Below, piece after piece: positions 44,317 to 53,177 of a stretch of 64,000 nucleotides of DNA (position 1 is the first letter of the stretch; the number at the start of each line of letters is the position of its first letter). The notes under the pieces are model-generated. The model searched no databases. It was not told the DNA's origin and saw only the letters and a list, made by a program, of their open reading frames with translations. The stretch is from NCBI GenBank assembly GCA_006218065.1, contig VBWE01000015.1, positions 1 through 64,000 of the forward strand, written 5' to 3'. Source of the stretch: Bacteroidota bacterium (GTDB lineage: Bacteria > Bacteroidota > Bacteroidia > Palsa-965). The translations under genes were made by a program, and so were the position numbers.

Positions 44317-45762
44317 ATGAAATACGGTTTCAGCAGTTTGTTATACCTGTTGTTTTCTGCGGGCGCGTATGCGCAGCATGAAACGGATAACTGGTATTTC
44401 GGTTATTCTGCTTCCGTTTCTTTTGCAAACACGAATCCCGCTGTTTTAACCGGCTCGGGCATGACAGCGCTTTCCGGTTGTTCTTCCGTATCCGATCCTT
44501 CGTCGGGTCAGTTGATCGCATATACGAACGGCGTTTCCGTTTGGGACCGCAATCACCAGGTGATGAATAACGGTACCGGCCTGCACGGAAATCCCTGGGC
44601 CATCCAGAACGCCCTGATCGCGCACAAGCCGGGAAGTGCAAACACGTATTATGTTTTTACAACCGACGGTCCCGGCTACGGACTCGAGTACAGTGAACTC
44701 GACATGACGCTGAACAACGGCGCGGGTGATATCACCAGCGTGAAAAACATACCGGTTTACACACCCGCGATGAAAATGCTCACTGCCGTTAGTCATGCCA
44801 CGGCGGGCGAGTACTGGCTGATCACGCACGGGTACGGGAACAATACGTTTGCCGTCTTTCATATTTCCGCTTCGGGTGTGAGCAATACGCCGGTTATTTC
44901 CACGCTGGGGCCGGTGACCGGCAACCCGAACGACAATGCGGGCGGTTACCTGAAAGCTTCGCCGGATTGCCGCAGGCTGGCCATGATCACGGCAAACCCG
45001 ACCTGCGATATTTTCCGTTTCGATCCGGCAACCGGTGTTGTGTTCGATCCCATCAGCGTACCGATCGGGTCCAATCCGTTTTCCCTCGGCTTTGCGCCCG
45101 ACAGCAAACTGCTTTATGTTTACCTCGAAGATCAGAACGATCCGGCCTTCACCTGTTTTGTTTACCAGTATAATCTCGTAGCCGGAACAGGGCAGGGCAT
45201 TGCCAATTCACGCGTGGAAATCGCCAGTACAATTAAAAGCATCGGCGATTTCAAAACGGGCAGAGACGGTAAAGTGTATGTTTCGCATGCGTCATCGAAA
45301 TATCTTTCCGCCATCGGTTCGCCCGATTCACCCGGTATCGCCTGCAATTACGATGCGCAGGCCGTTTTTCTCGGCGCAGGTACAAGCGCGTACGGCTTGC
45401 CGAACAACCTGGTTTCCTGTTACAGTGAATCCGGCCCGTTATTTCCGCCGCCGGACGATTGTTTCGAGCAGGTGCCGAACGACAGTATTTTTCCGAATAT
45501 TTTCACGCCGAACGGCGACGGGATTAACGATTATCTTACGCCGCGCATCAACATCGGTTTGAATGATATCGAAGTGCTGATCTACGATCGCTGGGGCAGA
45601 AAAGTACACACCGGCAACAACGTTTCCATTTACTGGGAAGCCTTCGACATGGAAGGTGATGCGGTTACCGACGGCGTGTATTACTGGATCGTTCGAGGTA
45701 CATCGCAATGCAGCCCGGGCTCCAGAGTAGAGCGGCACGGGTTTGTGCATGTGATCCGGTAA
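44317..45762 (+). CDS. Secreted protein with T9SS type B (gliding) C-terminus
   Basis: 481 residues from ATG 44317, which begins a signal peptide (MKYGFSSLLYLLFSAGAYAQ); 13 earlier codons are rejected. Residues about 20-390 look like a beta-propeller-type fold of repeated strands (WYFGYSASVSF at the start, LGFAPDSKLLYVYLEDQND later). The last 90 residues open FPNIFTPNGDGINDYL and end RHGFVHVIR, the gliding motility-associated C-terminal domain that sends proteins through T9SS. The protein is therefore surface-bound or released, and may be an adhesin. Confidence 0.88.
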   Translation: MKYGFSSLLYLLFSAGAYAQHETDNWYFGYSASVSFANTNPAVLTGSGMTALSGCSSVSDPSSGQLIAYTNGVSVWDRNHQVMNNGTGLHGNPWAIQNALIAHKPGSANTYYVFTTDGPGYGLEYSELDMTLNNGAGDITSVKNIPVYTPAMKMLTAVSHATAGEYWLITHGYGNNTFAVFHISASGVSNTPVISTLGPVTGNPNDNAGGYLKASPDCRRLAMITANPTCDIFRFDPATGVVFDPISVPIGSNPFSLGFAPDSKLLYVYLEDQNDPAFTCFVYQYNLVAGTGQGIANSRVEIASTIKSIGDFKTGRDGKVYVSHASSKYLSAIGSPDSPGIACNYDAQAVFLGAGTSAYGLPNNLVSCYSESGPLFPPPDDCFEQVPNDSIFPNIFTPNGDGINDYLTPRINIGLNDIEVLIYDRWGRKVHTGNNVSIYWEAFDMEGDAVTDGVYYWIVRGTSQCSPGSRVERHGFVHVIR

Positions 45763-45777
45763 ACTTGTTTTTTCTTT

Positions 45778-47391
45778 TTACGCTGTTGGCTGATGGAACT
45801 GCCATCCCTCTGCCAGGTGGCTGGCGATCACCGGGTAACCGCGGAGTTCGTTGTTCGACTCGCTGCGGATGCCGCTCTTTTTGATGTGCTGCGATTTGAT
45901 GATCGCTCCCACGGCCCAGCCGATGAGCGCAAGACAAACCGCACCGCCGAGTGTTCCGGCCGGACTCTGTGATCCGACTGCGCCGATGCCCGCGCCGGCC
46001 GCCGCACCGATGCCGATGGACATCCAGAGATACGATGTGCCTTCCTTGTGCAGGGCTGCGCAGTTGGCGCAGCGCGCGATGGGAATGTCTTTGTACTGGA
46101 ACTGGACTTTGCGCGTGGGAAAATAGCTGCGGCTGACTTCTTTGTAAATTCTTTTTTGGATGGCGGAAGGTTTGTGGCCTTCGTTTTTGGCGCAGTAGTA
46201 GCAGGTGATGTTCCCGATCACTTCTTTTTCGAGATCGCGGAGCTGTTCGAAACTCTCGCTCAGTTTCGATTTTACTTCCGGCGAAACCTTGAGCGCCCTG
46301 GCCACATCCATCACGGCCATTGCTGGTGGAAGTTTGGTATGCGTATTCCAGATCAGTACGGAAAGCGAGCGCAGGCTCAGCGCCATCTGGTCGCGCAGCT
46401 CATCGAAAACCTCCGGCAGCGCGTTGATTTCGTAAACGTTCACAAGGTTGCGCACCTGTACCGGGAAATCGTCGGCGATACTGTTTTCGCTTTCGGCCCA
46501 GGTAACCAGCGCGGTGATCTGCTCGAGCGTGGCGCGGTACTGCTGCGCTTTCGGTCCGAATTTTTCCTGCTCGCGCCGGTTGTTCCCGATTTTGGAAACC
46601 GTTTCGTAATCCTTCGCGATCTTTTCGCGCGTGGCCGGATCAGTATGCAACTCGCGGGCCGGTTCGATTATTTCGCTTGCGAGAATCGCATTATCGAATT
46701 CGTTGAACACGTTGATCGAAAATTCCCGCAAAGCCATCGCCAGTGCGCTGCGCGAGGATTCGAACCGGTCGGGCAGCAGGTTGATCAGGCGGGGCCGTAT
46801 TTCGCTGCGCAGGTCTTCGAATCCTTCGGTGGCCTGCTGTACGTTTACCGTGCCGTTTTTCGGACTGATGCCGTTGGCCAGCCGCTCGATCCTGCTTCGG
46901 CAATTGCCCAGCAGGCTGGTGATGCCGGCGAAAACCTGGTCGGAATGTTCTTCCGGCAGCACGGTTTGCCAGGTACCGATCTGCTGAAGCAGGCGATCGT
47001 TGTTGGTGTTATATGCTTTCACCAGCAGCCGTCCCGCTTTTTCGGCGAAAGGAGAACCGATAAAACGCAGCAGTTCCGCATCCGATGGGAGCGAGGTATT
47101 GCTCAGCGCCTGGAAATCGGATTCCGTTCCGTTTACGAGAAAATCATTCAGCGTGGTGAACTGGGCCAGCCGGTGGTACGATTTCAGTTTCGCCGAATCT
47201 TCCAGTTCTTCGCCGGCCGTATCCACATCCGAACGGTTCAGCTTGAGTGATTTGTAGGCGTATGTCTGGTCGGCCGACAATTCCAGTTCGGTCAGGATGC
47301 GGCGTTTAGCGGAACGGATCGTGGTTTTATCCAGCAAATCGGGGTTTCGTTCGGCCAGTTCGAAAAGTTCGAGCGGGTTGATGAATGGCAT
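45778..47391 (-). CDS. Zinc-ribbon protein with C-terminal glycine zipper
   Basis: 537 residues from ATG 47391 (MPFINPLELFELAERNP); the frame extends to 47562 but that part is unlike protein and crosses the divergent gap. Residues about 1-390 are mostly helical (FEQLRDLEKEVIG). CYYC and CANC, about 42 residues apart, form a likely four-Cys zinc site. A Gly-rich hydrophobic stretch (IGIGAAAGAGIGAVG) and a second helix follow, like glycine-zipper membrane inserts. The N-terminus is cytoplasmic as there is no signal peptide. No family recognised. It diverges from the transposase gene. Confidence 0.7.
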   Translation of the reverse strand: MPFINPLELFELAERNPDLLDKTTIRSAKRRILTELELSADQTYAYKSLKLNRSDVDTAGEELEDSAKLKSYHRLAQFTTLNDFLVNGTESDFQALSNTSLPSDAELLRFIGSPFAEKAGRLLVKAYNTNNDRLLQQIGTWQTVLPEEHSDQVFAGITSLLGNCRSRIERLANGISPKNGTVNVQQATEGFEDLRSEIRPRLINLLPDRFESSRSALAMALREFSINVFNEFDNAILASEIIEPARELHTDPATREKIAKDYETVSKIGNNRREQEKFGPKAQQYRATLEQITALVTWAESENSIADDFPVQVRNLVNVYEINALPEVFDELRDQMALSLRSLSVLIWNTHTKLPPAMAVMDVARALKVSPEVKSKLSESFEQLRDLEKEVIGNITCYYCAKNEGHKPSAIQKRIYKEVSRSYFPTRKVQFQYKDIPIARCANCAALHKEGTSYLWMSIGIGAAAGAGIGAVGSQSPAGTLGGAVCLALIGWAVGAIIKSQHIKKSGIRSESNNELRGYPVIASHLAEGWQFHQPTA

Positions 47392-47513
47392 GTTACGGGT
47401 TTTTTCTGACGGAAAAATACGAATTGTCACTGTGAAAATAACGGCGAGTTCCGGGGAATAGAAAATATTAACAACTGTTTTGAAAAAAGAGCTTTTATGC
47501 GGATGCTTGCAGG

Positions 47514-48071
47514 ATGGAAAGAAAGGATGGGAGGTATCGTGTTTCAAATCCGGAATCGACATATTTCCTCACATTGACGATCAAAGGCCATTGCCAGGTT
47601 TTCGGGAGAGAAAAATATTGCTCCGCCGCGATTGATTCACTTCGATATTGCATTGATGAAAAAGGACTTCGGGTTTATGCCTGGGTATTGATGCCAGACC
47701 ATCTGCATATAATAGCAAAGGCTGAAAATGGAAACTTGCCTTCTATCATAAGGTCATTCAAGGTAAATACGACAAAGCATATTATTTCCGGGCTCAAGCA
47801 TGACAACGAAGAATGGGAAAAAGAGATGCTCCGGATTTTTGGTTTCTGGGGAAAACTCAATCCGAAAAATGAAAATTACCAGGTTTGGGACAGCGGTTAT
47901 TATGCAAAAGAATGTGCATCCTCCGGTTTTCTGATTCAGAAAATCGATTACATCCATAATAACCCTGTGCGGGCTGAACTTGCTGCAAGGCCGGAAGGTT
48001 TTCTTTACAGCAGCGCAAGAGATTATTTTGGAGGAAAAGGGATACTGCCGGTGGTAAAGCCGTTTAAATAG
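47514..48071 (+). CDS. REP-associated tyrosine transposase (RAYT)
   Basis: 185 residues. RAYTs are single-copy domesticated relatives of IS200/IS605 transposases that act on REP palindromes. The HUH motif is VLMPDHLHIIAKA with His63 and His65; the tyrosine helix is IDYIHNNPVRAEL, with Tyr146 a good candidate for the nucleophile; an intervening VWDSGYYAKECAS block is typical of RAYT rather than IS200. It has no IS-type ends. A perfect 29-bp palindrome starts 21 bp after its stop and the same palindrome occurs at two other places in the window, the classic RAYT-REP relation. Confidence 0.9.
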   Translation: MERKDGRYRVSNPESTYFLTLTIKGHCQVFGREKYCSAAIDSLRYCIDEKGLRVYAWVLMPDHLHIIAKAENGNLPSIIRSFKVNTTKHIISGLKHDNEEWEKEMLRIFGFWGKLNPKNENYQVWDSGYYAKECASSGFLIQKIDYIHNNPVRAELAARPEGFLYSSARDYFGGKGILPVVKPFK

Positions 48072-48091
48072 TCTGTTGTACCAGAGTCTCT

Positions 48092-48120
48092 GCTAGTCGA
48101 CGACTCAGTCGTCGACTAGC
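48092..48120. repeat. REP core palindrome, copy C, next to RAYT
   Basis: GCTAGTCGACGAC, TCA loop, GTCGTCGACTAGC: 13-bp perfect stems. The left flank TACCAGAGTCTCT matches that of the 35-kb copy; the right flank runs directly into tandem units. Confidence 0.95.
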
Positions 48121-48256
48121 GAAGACCCTTTTCCACGGACTCGTGTAACGAAGACCCTTTTCCACGGACTCGTGTAGCGAAGACCCTTTTCCACGGACTC
48201 GTGTAACGAAGACTCTTTTCCACGGGCTCGCGTAACGAAGACTGTTTTCCTCGGGA
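48121..48256. repeat. About 4.7 tandem 29-bp units after the REP core
   Basis: Units at 48121-48149, 48150-48178, 48179-48207 and 48208-48236 read GAAGACCCTTTTCCACGGAC then TCGTGTAAC, with 1-5 changes in the later ones, and a partial fifth unit runs to about 48256. Units are contiguous, with no spacers. Part of a unit is present after copy B at 40467. Confidence 0.95.
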
Positions 48257-48277
48257 AGTTTGCGGCACGGAAAACGG

Positions 48278-51200
48278 CTAATTCAATTTATACTCCACCT
48301 CCGGCAGCCGGTTCCGCAGTTCTTTCAGGAACGTATTATCCGGTTTCACGCGCAGTTTGCGCGAAGCCAGCGTAATGCCGATGTTTTCCATTTTTTCGAC
48401 GAGGGCGAATTTCACCTGGCACGGACCGGGATGAACCTGCACGAGGTTGTTGATCATTTCAATAAGCTCATCGTTCACCGCGTGCAGCGGCATGGAAAGC
48501 GTGATCGATTTTACTTTTTTCTCCAGCAGTTCGGTCAGCAGTTCCATCGAATGTACTTTCATCTCCAGGTTGTCCGCATTCCCGAAACGTTCCTGCACCT
48601 TGCCGCGGATGCTCACGAAAAAACCGGGCGTAAGGATGAACGATTTGAATTTGACGTAGTCCTCGCCGAAAAGGGCGAATTCAAAAGAATCGTTGTAATC
48701 TTCCAGGACAAATGTTCCGAACGGTTTCCCGGTTTTGGTCATTTTATGGTTCACGGTCGTGATCATGCCGCCCACGCTCATGTCCCGCCCGCGAATCGGG
48801 GCAAGGTCTTTCAGCATGCCGACTTTGTCGCGGCAGAAATTTTCCATCTCGATCCGGAAATCGTCCAGCGGATGGTAAATACCGATCACGTCGCGCTCGA
48901 ATTTCAGTTTTTCGAGCGGGATCCACGGTTCGATTTTCGGAACCGGCGGCTCGGGCATTTCCACGTCTTCGGAACCGCTCATGTCGAAAAGCGATACCTG
49001 CGAGGAATTTTTACTTTCCTGGAAACCCAGCCCGTAGCGCATCGCTTTTTCAAGAAAAGTGGAGCCGTTTGCGCCGTCGGTATGCAGGAACTGTGCGCGG
49101 TGCATATTCGTGAACGAATCGAATACGCCGGCGTAAGCCATGCTTTCAAACGTTTTTTTGTTGGCTGCGCGCAGGTTGATGCGGCGGACTACATCGAAGA
49201 AACTGGTGAACGGACCGTTGTTCCTGCGCTCTTCTTCAATGGCCAGTACGGCGCCTTCCCCCACACCTTTCACGGCGGCAAGCCCGAAACGGATCTCGCC
49301 TTTTTGGTTGACGGAAAAACGCAGTTGCGATTCATTGATGTCCGGGCCGAGTACCGGGATACCGATTCGCCGCGATTCTTCCATGAAGAACGTGATCTTA
49401 TCGATATTGCCCAGGTTGTGCGTGAGCACGGATGCCATGTATTCCGCGGCGTAATGCGCTTTGAGGTATGCCGTCTGGTAAGCTACAAACGCGTAGCAGG
49501 TAGAATGCGATTTGTTGAAAGCGTACTGCGCAAATGCTTCCCAGTCGGTCCACACTTTCTCGCAGATTTTTTCATCGAGGTTGTTTTTCCGGATGCCGTC
49601 GATGAATTTACTTTTCATCTTGTCGAGCGTGGCCTTGTCTTTTTTACCCATCGCTTTACGCAGCACATCGGCATCGCCTTTCGTGAAGCCGGCGAGTTTC
49701 TGCGAGAGCAGCATCACCTGCTCCTGGTACACGGTAATGCCGTAGGTATCCTTCAGGTATTGCTCCATCTCGGGCAGGTCGTACGAAATTTTTTCGCGGC
49801 CGTGCTTGCGCAGGATGAAGTTGGGAATGTATTCGAGCGGACCCGGGCGATACAAGGCGTTCATCGCGATGAGGTCTTCGAATTTATCGGGCTTGAGTTC
49901 GCGCAGGTATTTCTGCATGCCGGCGGATTCAAACTGGAACGTTCCGTTTGTTTCTCCGCGCTGGTATAAATCGAACGTCTTTTTGTCGTCGAGCGGTATT
50001 TCGTCAATATTGATGTCCCGGCCGTGATTTTCCTTGATCATGCGCAGCGCATCGCGGATGATCGTAAGCGTTTTGAGCCCGAGGAAGTCCATCTTGATCG
50101 CGCCGGCGTCTTCGATCACTTTACCGTCGTACTGCGTAATGAGCAGCGTGGATTCTTTTGAGGTGCAAACCGGGATGATCTCCGTCAGGTCGCGCGGCGC
50201 GATGATGATACCTGCGGCGTGAATGCCCGTTCCGCGCACGGAACCTTCGAGCACGAGCGCTTCGCGCAAAACCGCCGCACGTTCGTCGCTGCCTTTGTGG
50301 ATGATGCGCAGTTGTTTTACGTTCTCGAGATCGTCGCCGTTGAGTCCTTCTTTTTCACGCAGACTTTTTTCACCGTCCATCGGCGCATTGATCACGCGGT
50401 CTAGTTCGATTCCCGGTTTGTCCGGTACGAGTTTCGCCAGCGCGTTGGCCTGGTCGAGCGGAAGGTCGAGTACGCGGGCCACGTCCTTGATACTCATTTT
50501 GGCGGCCATCGTGCCGTATGTAACAATCTGCGCCACCTGGTTGCGGCCGTATTTGTCCACCACGTAATCGATCACTTTCTGGCGGCCCTCGTCGTCGAAG
50601 TCGGTATCGATATCAGGCATGCTCTTCCGGTCGGGATTGAGGAATCGCTCGAACAGGAGATCGTACTTGATCGGATCGATATTCGTAATGCCGATACAGA
50701 AAGCGACCGCGCTTCCCGCCGCCGAGCCGCGGCCCGGCCCCACGAAAACGCCGATGTCGCGGCCGTGGTTGATGAAATCCGCCACGATCAGGAAGTACCC
50801 GGCGAATCCCATTTTCTCGATCGTGCCGAGTTCGAACTGCAGGCGTTCGTCCACGTCGGGCAAAATGATTTCACCCCAGCGCTTGCGTGCGCCTTCGTAA
50901 GTAATATGCCGGAGATACTGATCCTGCGTCTGGAAATTTTCCGGAATCTGGAAATGCGGAAGCAGGATATCGCGCTTGAGCTGCAGGAGCTCGACCTTGT
51001 CCACGATCTCGTTCGTATTGTCGAGCGCTTCGGGAACGTCGCTGAAAAGTTCGGTCATTTCGGCCTGCGTTTTCAGGTAGAACTGGTCGTTCCAGAATGC
51101 GAACCGTTTTCCTTTGCCCGAGTTATCGTCGTCGTTGAATTCCTTCATCGTCGGCGTGCTCTGCTTTTCGCCGGTATTGATGCAAAGCAGGATATCGTGG

Positions 51201-51874
51201 GCATTGTAATCGGTTACGTCCACGTAATGCGTATCGTTCGACGCGATGATTTTTACGCCGTACTTCACTGCAAAACGGAGAAGCACTTCGTTCACTTTGT
51301 TCTGGTCCGGGATATCGTGCCGCTGCAGTTCGATGTAATAATCTTCACCGAAAAGATCGAGCCACCATTTGAATTCTTTTTCGCCTTCTTCTTCGCCTTT
51401 GCGCAGGATGGTGCGCGGCACGGAAGCGGCCAGGCAGCAGGTGGTGGCGATCAGCCCGCTGTGGTATTTCAAAATCAGTTCCTTGTCGATGCGCGGGTAC
51501 TTGCTGTAAAATCCTTCGATATACCCGAGTGAGCAGAGTTTGACTAAGTTCTTGTATCCTTCCGCATTTTTGGCGAGCATCAGCTGGTGATAGCGGTTGT
51601 CGCGGACGTCCCGGGAAAATTGTTTCTGGTGCCGGTCGTCGACTAAGTAAAATTCACAGCCGACGATAGGCTTGATCCGGTTCGGATTTTCGGCGGTATT
51701 GTGTTTCGCCGCTTCGGCCACGAATTTAAAAGCGCCGAACATATTGCCGTGATCGGTGATGGCGATGGCCGGCATATTGTCGCCGACGGCTTTTCTATAG
51801 AGGTCCGAAATCCCGGCCGCCCCGTCGAGCAGGGAGAACTGGGTATGGACGTGAAGGTGCGAAAACGTTGGCAT
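48278..51874 (-). CDS. dnaE: DNA polymerase III alpha subunit
   Basis: 1198 residues, standard for DnaE. It is the replicative polymerase. The N-terminal PHP domain starts FSHLHVHTQFSLLDG and has ITDHGNMFGAF. The polymerase active-site aspartates lie in SMPDIDTDFDDEGRQKV, with FVGPGRGSAAGS and YQEQVMLL before and after. The C-terminal OB-fold region includes VGGMITTVNHKMTKTGKPFG. The 3' end converges on the RAYT repeat array with 22 nt between. Confidence 0.97.
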   Translation of the reverse strand: MPTFSHLHVHTQFSLLDGAAGISDLYRKAVGDNMPAIAITDHGNMFGAFKFVAEAAKHNTAENPNRIKPIVGCEFYLVDDRHQKQFSRDVRDNRYHQLMLAKNAEGYKNLVKLCSLGYIEGFYSKYPRIDKELILKYHSGLIATTCCLAASVPRTILRKGEEEGEKEFKWWLDLFGEDYYIELQRHDIPDQNKVNEVLLRFAVKYGVKIIASNDTHYVDVTDYNAHDILLCINTGEKQSTPTMKEFNDDDNSGKGKRFAFWNDQFYLKTQAEMTELFSDVPEALDNTNEIVDKVELLQLKRDILLPHFQIPENFQTQDQYLRHITYEGARKRWGEIILPDVDERLQFELGTIEKMGFAGYFLIVADFINHGRDIGVFVGPGRGSAAGSAVAFCIGITNIDPIKYDLLFERFLNPDRKSMPDIDTDFDDEGRQKVIDYVVDKYGRNQVAQIVTYGTMAAKMSIKDVARVLDLPLDQANALAKLVPDKPGIELDRVINAPMDGEKSLREKEGLNGDDLENVKQLRIIHKGSDERAAVLREALVLEGSVRGTGIHAAGIIIAPRDLTEIIPVCTSKESTLLITQYDGKVIEDAGAIKMDFLGLKTLTIIRDALRMIKENHGRDINIDEIPLDDKKTFDLYQRGETNGTFQFESAGMQKYLRELKPDKFEDLIAMNALYRPGPLEYIPNFILRKHGREKISYDLPEMEQYLKDTYGITVYQEQVMLLSQKLAGFTKGDADVLRKAMGKKDKATLDKMKSKFIDGIRKNNLDEKICEKVWTDWEAFAQYAFNKSHSTCYAFVAYQTAYLKAHYAAEYMASVLTHNLGNIDKITFFMEESRRIGIPVLGPDINESQLRFSVNQKGEIRFGLAAVKGVGEGAVLAIEEERRNNGPFTSFFDVVRRINLRAANKKTFESMAYAGVFDSFTNMHRAQFLHTDGANGSTFLEKAMRYGLGFQESKNSSQVSLFDMSGSEDVEMPEPPVPKIEPWIPLEKLKFERDVIGIYHPLDDFRIEMENFCRDKVGMLKDLAPIRGRDMSVGGMITTVNHKMTKTGKPFGTFVLEDYNDSFEFALFGEDYVKFKSFILTPGFFVSIRGKVQERFGNADNLEMKVHSMELLTELLEKKVKSITLSMPLHAVNDELIEMINNLVQVHPGPCQVKFALVEKMENIGITLASRKLRVKPDNTFLKELRNRLPEVEYKLN

Positions 51875-52043
51875 GCAGCGAATTGGGAGAAAGTGAAAAA
51901 ACTGGTTTAGGTGCCTTTAAAATTAAGGCTTTCGCGGCTTCCGAAGAAGGATGTTGAAAAGTATTAATAACCGTTTTAAAGGTCTGCTGGCGCGATTGCG
52001 AAGGCTTTATTTTGGTAGTACATCGGTTTAACGTATTCGCTCT

Positions 52044-52143
52044 TTACCGCGGAGACGCAGGGGCGCAGAGAATCCGCAGAGGAATATTTCTCTGCGGCAA
52101 AGGGCTGTGGGATGGGCTCTGCGTCCCCGCGTCTCCGCGGTAA
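52044..52143. repeat. Nested palindrome, TTACCGCGGAGACGC arms
   Basis: The arms 52044-52070 and 52117-52143 are 27-nt reverse complements with two mismatches. Inside, CCGCAGAG (52074-52081) pairs with CTCTGCGG (52090-52097). It is the main content of the 379-bp gap between dnaE and the next gene. Confidence 0.8.
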
Positions 52144-52253
52144 AATTTTTGAACCTTTTAAAATGCAAACACCACTGAATATTTCAAACGGATGCATTAC
52201 CTCATTTTCTGCCGGATGCGCGTTTTTGGTAACTTAGCTAAAATACTTTTCAG

Positions 52254-52775
52254 ATGCCCCGCCTCCTGATCATTACGCTGCTTGCTTTTTCATTCCAGTT
52301 GCAGGTACATGCGCAGCAAAAATATTCGCGGAAAGACCTCGATTCGGCCTGGACTTCGCTGAAGCAATTGAGCGGCTGCCTCACCGGCGGACAGAATGTG
52401 CACAACGGTCGGGCAGGAGGAGAGCGCAGCGCGCTGACGTATCTGCCGCAGTGGCAGAAATTCCTGTCGATCGATCGTGATTCGCTGGCGCCTTTTCTTA
52501 TCCGGCAGATCGCCGATACGGATTCGACGAATACACATACCTGTCCCTGCTACGTGGCGAAAGAAGGCGAGCTGGCTATCTACTGCCTGCACGCGATATA
52601 CCTGCAAAACTGGTACGAACTCCCCGAATTTAAAAAGTACAAGAACAAAGAAGGCAGCGGATGTTCCGACACGCACCAGTCCTGGCTTTGGGAAATTATC
52701 GGCGATCCGAAGTCCGCACAGAAAATGAAAAACGCCTGGACGGCAGTTTACACGAAATCGAAGAAAGGTAAATGA
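52254..52775 (+). CDS. Secreted protein of unknown function
   Basis: 173 residues with a signal peptide (1-21, ending QVHAQ). The mature part has four cysteines (SGCLTGG, THTCPCY, YCLH, GSGCSD), which may form disulfides. Its middle reads KEGELAIYCLHAIYLQNWYELPEFK. No domain recognised. It opens a run of four same-strand genes for secreted proteins and overlaps the next by 4 bp (ATGA). Confidence 0.75.
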   Translation: MPRLLIITLLAFSFQLQVHAQQKYSRKDLDSAWTSLKQLSGCLTGGQNVHNGRAGGERSALTYLPQWQKFLSIDRDSLAPFLIRQIADTDSTNTHTCPCYVAKEGELAIYCLHAIYLQNWYELPEFKKYKNKEGSGCSDTHQSWLWEIIGDPKSAQKMKNAWTAVYTKSKKGK

Positions 52776-53170
52776 GAATTCTGGAGATTTTGCTTATCGT
52801 TTTTACAAGCCACTGTGCACTTGCGCAAAACGTACCTGTGCGGATCAATGAAAAGATCGGTTACATGATCGACAAACAGGAAAACAAAGATTACGGGTTT
52901 TTCACGCAATGCCCGGCCGACAGTTTTTTGTACGCGAAGATTTATGCCGACAGTTCCGCGGGAACACATACCGCGCAGGTATATTTCAAAAGCGCTACGC
53001 AGCATATCTATCCGCTGGGCGCGGCTGAACTGGATACCATGAAAGCGCAGGCGTCACAAAAGATTATCCGCCCGAAACAACCTTATGCAGTGTCCGATAA
53101 AGAAGGAGAAGCGATTGTCGGGCTGGGCCGGCTCATCTATACCATCGCTTGTTATTTCGACAAACAATAG
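52772..53170 (+). CDS. Small secreted protein of unknown function
   Basis: 132 residues with a short signal peptide (1-19, ending CALAQ). The mature part looks beta-rich (IGYMIDKQENKDYGFFTQC, HTAQVYFKSATQHIYPLG) and ends in IVGLGRLIYTIACYFDKQ, which may be a helix. Its ATG overlaps the previous stop and the next gene starts 7 nt after it, so the three are likely one transcript. Family not recognised. Confidence 0.7.
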   Translation: MRILEILLIVFTSHCALAQNVPVRINEKIGYMIDKQENKDYGFFTQCPADSFLYAKIYADSSAGTHTAQVYFKSATQHIYPLGAAELDTMKAQASQKIIRPKQPYAVSDKEGEAIVGLGRLIYTIACYFDKQ

Positions 53171-53177
53171 CGTACTT

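Noticed and set aside
47514-48071. Complete IS200/IS605 insertion sequence
   Set aside because: No IS-type left end, no TnpB partner, and a RAYT-like protein beside a dispersed palindrome fit a REP system better.
48121-48256. CRISPR array
   Set aside because: The 29-bp units are directly contiguous with no spacers, decay along the array, and no cas gene is in the window.
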